Shown here: positions 5,762-8,040 of the stretch, piece by piece
Position numbering within the stretch: position 1 is the first letter of the stretch
Layout: the number at the start of each line of letters is the position of its first letter
DNA from: an uncultured bacterium
Lineage (GTDB): Bacteria > Bacteroidota > Bacteroidia > CAILMK01
Assembly (NCBI GenBank): GCA_903835275.1
Contig: CAILMK010000363.1
Span: forward strand, 1-8,040
Reading direction: 5' to 3'
DNA: 8,040 nt
Notes under the pieces: model-generated
Database searches by the model: none
Seen by the model: only the letters and a program-made list of their open reading frames with translations
Told to the model about the DNA's origin: nothing
Position numbers and translations under genes: made by a program

Positions 5762-7894
5762 TTATTCTATTCTCGTAACTTTCAGGGTATTGATATCCTG
5801 CCTGCCTTTTAAGCTAAGGATATAAGTTCCGGGAGCAACTCCGTTCATTTCAAAGATCACATTATTATCTCCGGAAGTTAAATTTATTTTTTGTTTTGCC
5901 ACGGTGCGGCCATTCAGGTCAATTAAAGTTAATTCCGCTTTCTGGTCTTCTTCACTATTTACATCAATAAATAATTTCTCTTTTACCGGGTTCGGATAAG
6001 CCTTAACACTACTAAACGTTACAGGGGTTTGCACCGCACTAATTACAATTTGTATGCTCTTGCTTGTTGAGTATGTACATCCACTTGCATTGGTAACTTT
6101 AAGCACAACAGTATAAGTGCCTGACTTGTAATTATGCATTGGGCCGCTGGTGGTATCATAGGGAGTCAGATCGCCATAATCCCAGGAATATTTAGAAGGT
6201 TTGCCTCCCTGAGTAGAATCCTTAAAGGTAACCACGCCATTATTATCCAGATAGGTAAATGCAGGCTTTAATGCCGCCGAGTAAGTAAGTGAAAGGCCTT
6301 TTGTTGAATCACTGCATCCTGCAATATTTGCACCTTTTACAGTAAATAAATCTCCCGGATTTATAGTTGATGCAGCAAATGAGTATGTATTCTTGGTGCC
6401 GCTATACAACAGGGTACTATTTTGATAAAACTTATAGCTTGCAAGCGTATTTGGAGTAGCGGTGAGCGTAACATTATCGCTTCCACAATACTCAGTAGAA
6501 CTCGTACCCGAAGCACCGGAGCTCGCAAGCTTCATTACAGGAGGAAGTGAAACACTAACGAGGACAGAAGAGCTTGGTGAACTGCTGCATCCGCCGGAAC
6601 TAATACCTGTTACCGTCACCTTATGGGCACCGGAAGTAAATTTGGTTGTTAGTACATTACTGCTTTGTTTCAGGCTGAGTATAGTCGTGCTATCCATAAA
6701 TGTATAATAAGAAAATCCGGTTCCTGCAGTGAATGTAATAGAGCCCCCTGCACAAATCACCTTGACATTTGCACTTAAAGAAGGTCCTGTAACAGGCGGG
6801 CTCAATTTTAATTTAAATGGTGCACTTGTCCCGCTGCATCCGGAAGAATTTATGACTGTGACTGTATAACTTTTTGAGGTATCCTTTACATAAATGGAAT
6901 CCGCGGTAGACCCATTGCTCCATGTATAGGCTGACCATCCCGATGATTTCAGAACAATTGAATCGCCGAGTTTGCAAACGGATGACGAACTTGAAGTAAT
7001 CACAGGCTTGGGAGGAATCAAAATCGAAATAGAGGTTTTATACGTGGAAACCTTACCCTTTGCGTCTTTTATTGTAAGAGACGCGCTATCGGGAGAAGCA
7101 TAATTATAAAATGTATACGTAGGATTCTGGTTAGTATCTGTTGCCGTAGTAGAACCATCTTTGAAAGTCCAGTTATAATGAGCAACTGTACCCTTTGAAG
7201 CATCTTTGAATTTTACGGGAGTACCGGCACAAATAGATGTTGGACTATAGGTGAAACTTGCTGACAAAGATGGAACAGGCCTGTAAAAGAATGTATCGCT
7301 CCAGGTGGTATCATTATCCGTTGCTGAACCACTATTATCGCCGGAAAGTACGCAAACATAAAATGCAACAGTCCCACCCGTTGCTAATTTGCCAGTGGGG
7401 GGTATCCAGTTAAATTTCCAGTATTTCCCTGTAGCCGCTGTGATACCTTTAGCGGAATGAGAAATGTAGGTTCTCATTGATGAGCCAATCAATTTACTTG
7501 ACATTGAAGTATTAGCAGTATCAGAACGCCATAAAATTCCAAGTGGTTTTCCAGTAGAACTGTCAATTGCAGTTACCTGAAATCCGTAACAGTGTCCTTT
7601 GCCAATATCAGACTTGGGATAAGCAACAGCCATCTGGAAAGTATCCGATGCATATCCTAACGTAATATTTGCCCCTTTTGTGCTAAATCCATTTAACACA
7701 ATTTCGCCCTTGTGGTAATAAAGCTTGTTCTTGGTATGGCAATGTGTACAATTGCCATATCCGGCAACTGAGTTATCGTTTGCATAGCCCCCGGCCATTC
7801 CCTTTGTATTTGCAAAGGCGTAAAACCAACTGCCGAGAACCGCACCCAGCAAGCTGATCACAATAAAAGATTTAAATAATGTTGATGTTTTCAT
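5762..7894 (-). CDS. T9SS-secreted multidomain protein: CxxCH/Reeler-like domain, PKD/Ig-like modules, type A sorting domain
   Basis: 710 residues from the ATG at 7892-7894, with an N-terminal signal segment (~1-29). A CTHCH motif (C49, C52, H53) starts a domain of ~45-205 resembling the Bacteroidota choice-of-anchor-V/Reeler-like domain: KGHCYGFQVTAID, KYWKFNWIPP, GTVAFYVCVLSGDNSGS, with C102 and C181 as a possible disulfide. A PKD-like module follows (~210-292, YNWTFKDGS). Three Cys-containing Ig/SprB-like segments lie at ~296-365, 370-450 and 455-540. A second PKD-like module is at ~543-618 (YSWDYGD). A typical type A T9SS C-terminal domain spans ~628-710 (KAYPNPVKEKLFIDV, LIDLNGRTVAKQ, GVAPGTYILSL). 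It should cross the outer membrane through T9SS and be anchored or released at the surface; adhesion is likely from the modules, but no ligand is visible. Whether CTHCH binds heme is uncertain, as there is a single motif and no other redox gene here. Confidence 0.9.
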   Translation of the reverse strand: MKTSTLFKSFIVISLLGAVLGSWFYAFANTKGMAGGYANDNSVAGYGNCTHCHTKNKLYYHKGEIVLNGFSTKGANITLGYASDTFQMAVAYPKSDIGKGHCYGFQVTAIDSSTGKPLGILWRSDTANTSMSSKLIGSSMRTYISHSAKGITAATGKYWKFNWIPPTGKLATGGTVAFYVCVLSGDNSGSATDNDTTWSDTFFYRPVPSLSASFTYSPTSICAGTPVKFKDASKGTVAHYNWTFKDGSTTATDTNQNPTYTFYNYASPDSASLTIKDAKGKVSTYKTSISILIPPKPVITSSSSSVCKLGDSIVLKSSGWSAYTWSNGSTADSIYVKDTSKSYTVTVINSSGCSGTSAPFKLKLSPPVTGPSLSANVKVICAGGSITFTAGTGFSYYTFMDSTTILSLKQSSNVLTTKFTSGAHKVTVTGISSGGCSSSPSSSVLVSVSLPPVMKLASSGASGTSSTEYCGSDNVTLTATPNTLASYKFYQNSTLLYSGTKNTYSFAASTINPGDLFTVKGANIAGCSDSTKGLSLTYSAALKPAFTYLDNNGVVTFKDSTQGGKPSKYSWDYGDLTPYDTTSGPMHNYKSGTYTVVLKVTNASGCTYSTSKSIQIVISAVQTPVTFSSVKAYPNPVKEKLFIDVNSEEDQKAELTLIDLNGRTVAKQKINLTSGDNNVIFEMNGVAPGTYILSLKGRQDINTLKVTRIE

Positions 7895-7900
7895 GCCTGT

Positions 7901-7969
7901 AAAATTTAGCCGAATTTAGCTAAATTTTGTATAGTCAGACAGATAGGCGGATTTTTTTTGACTTTTTTT
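7901..7969. promoter_or_regulatory. Helically phased A/T tracts (predicted curved DNA) upstream of the T9SS protein gene
   Basis: AAAATTT (7901-7907), AATTT (7913-7917), AAATTTT (7922-7928), T8 (7952-7959) and T7 (7963-7969) have centres at about 7904, 7915, 7925, 7955.5 and 7966. That is 11, 10, ~3 turns and 10.5 bp apart, so all lie on nearly the same helix face. Such phasing usually bends DNA. I find no clean TAnnTTTG -7 box here; the nearest is TAAATTTT, 7 of 8 (7908-7901, minus), without a good -33 box. Confidence 0.5.
7913..7926. repeat. 14-bp perfect palindrome with an extra half-site
   Basis: AATTTAGCTAAATT is its own reverse complement. A further copy of the half-site AATTTAGC lies at 7903-7910, exactly 10 bp from the copy at 7913-7920. 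The set sits 9-32 bp upstream of the ATG of the T9SS-secreted protein gene, where a repressor or activator site could act. No known operator is recognised. Confidence 0.5.
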
Positions 7970-8023
7970 AAAAGGGACTGATAAAGTCAGAAAGAGATTG
8001 AAAAGATAAGTCCCTGTCAGACA
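7934..8023. repeat. Short repeats in the non-coding right end of the window
   Basis: GTCAGACA occurs at 7934-7941 and 8016-8023, with a near copy GTCAGAAA at 7986-7993. An inverted pair AGGGACT (7973-7979) / AGTCCCT (8009-8015) encloses 29 nt. Nothing in 7895-8040 looks coding on either strand. On the plus strand TATTTTTG (8030-8037) matches a -7 box, but no -33 box is visible at the right distance, so a divergent plus-strand gene beyond the window is only possible. Confidence 0.3.
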
Positions 8024-8040
8024 ATATATTATTTTTGTCG

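Noticed and set aside
7973..8015. AGGGACT/AGTCCCT inverted repeat as a riboswitch or terminator
   Set aside because: Seven pairs around a 29-nt loop with no T-tract or conserved core. Too weak to call.
8030..8037. Plus-strand -7 box TATTTTTG as a divergent promoter
   Set aside because: No TTTG-like -33 box at 19-21 bp, and no downstream sequence in view. A single AT-rich octamer match is expected by chance.
1..8040. CRISPR arrays, tRNA/rRNA genes, insertion sequences, phage genes
   Set aside because: No regularly spaced repeats, no cloverleaf or rRNA-like sequence, and no transposase or integrase motifs were seen on either strand.

Overview
The window looks like a chromosomal segment from a member of the Bacteroidota, probably near the Chitinophagia/Sphingobacteriia, although rank below phylum is a guess. 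The evidence is a type IX secretion (T9SS) C-terminal sorting domain, PKD-type repeat modules, and several lipoproteins. Two signal peptides appear to be cleaved just before a Gln (the Bacteroidetes 'Q-rule'). There are no Shine-Dalgarno sequences before the starts, and there are promoter matches to the Bacteroidota form (TTTG-N19-21-TAnnTTTG). The DNA is AT-rich. Nearly all of it codes, and almost all of that is on the minus strand.

Layout by position. Positions 1-221 (+) hold the 3' end of an alpha/beta-hydrolase gene. It meets, tail to tail with an 8-bp gap, a minus-strand lipoprotein gene (230-2254) whose C-terminal half is a GH16-like glycoside hydrolase domain. Upstream of that is a compact four-gene minus-strand unit, read in the order 5629 to 2331: a secreted M48 zinc metalloprotease, a lipoprotein, a probable outer-membrane beta-barrel protein and a second lipoprotein. 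Their junctions are TAATG, ATGA and a 1-nt gap, so they are very likely one translationally coupled operon. Upstream again (5762-7894, minus) is a 710-residue T9SS-secreted protein with a CxxCH motif in an N-terminal choice-of-anchor-V/Reeler-like domain, followed by PKD/Ig-like modules. The last ~146 bp are non-coding upstream DNA with phased A/T tracts and a 14-bp palindrome.

Every gene whose ends are both visible encodes an exported or envelope protein. The four-gene unit looks like a small envelope cassette (protease, two lipoproteins, barrel). Its substrate is unknown, and I do not recognise it as a described system. It is the best candidate here for undescribed biology.

The most striking non-coding feature is at 2255-2321. 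The terminator that ends the four-gene operon appears to be reused as the whole 5' leader of the GH16 gene. A good promoter places its predicted transcription start at the first base of the terminator hairpin, and the U-tract runs straight into the AUG. All functions and regulatory calls come from reading the sequence; no homology search was run.
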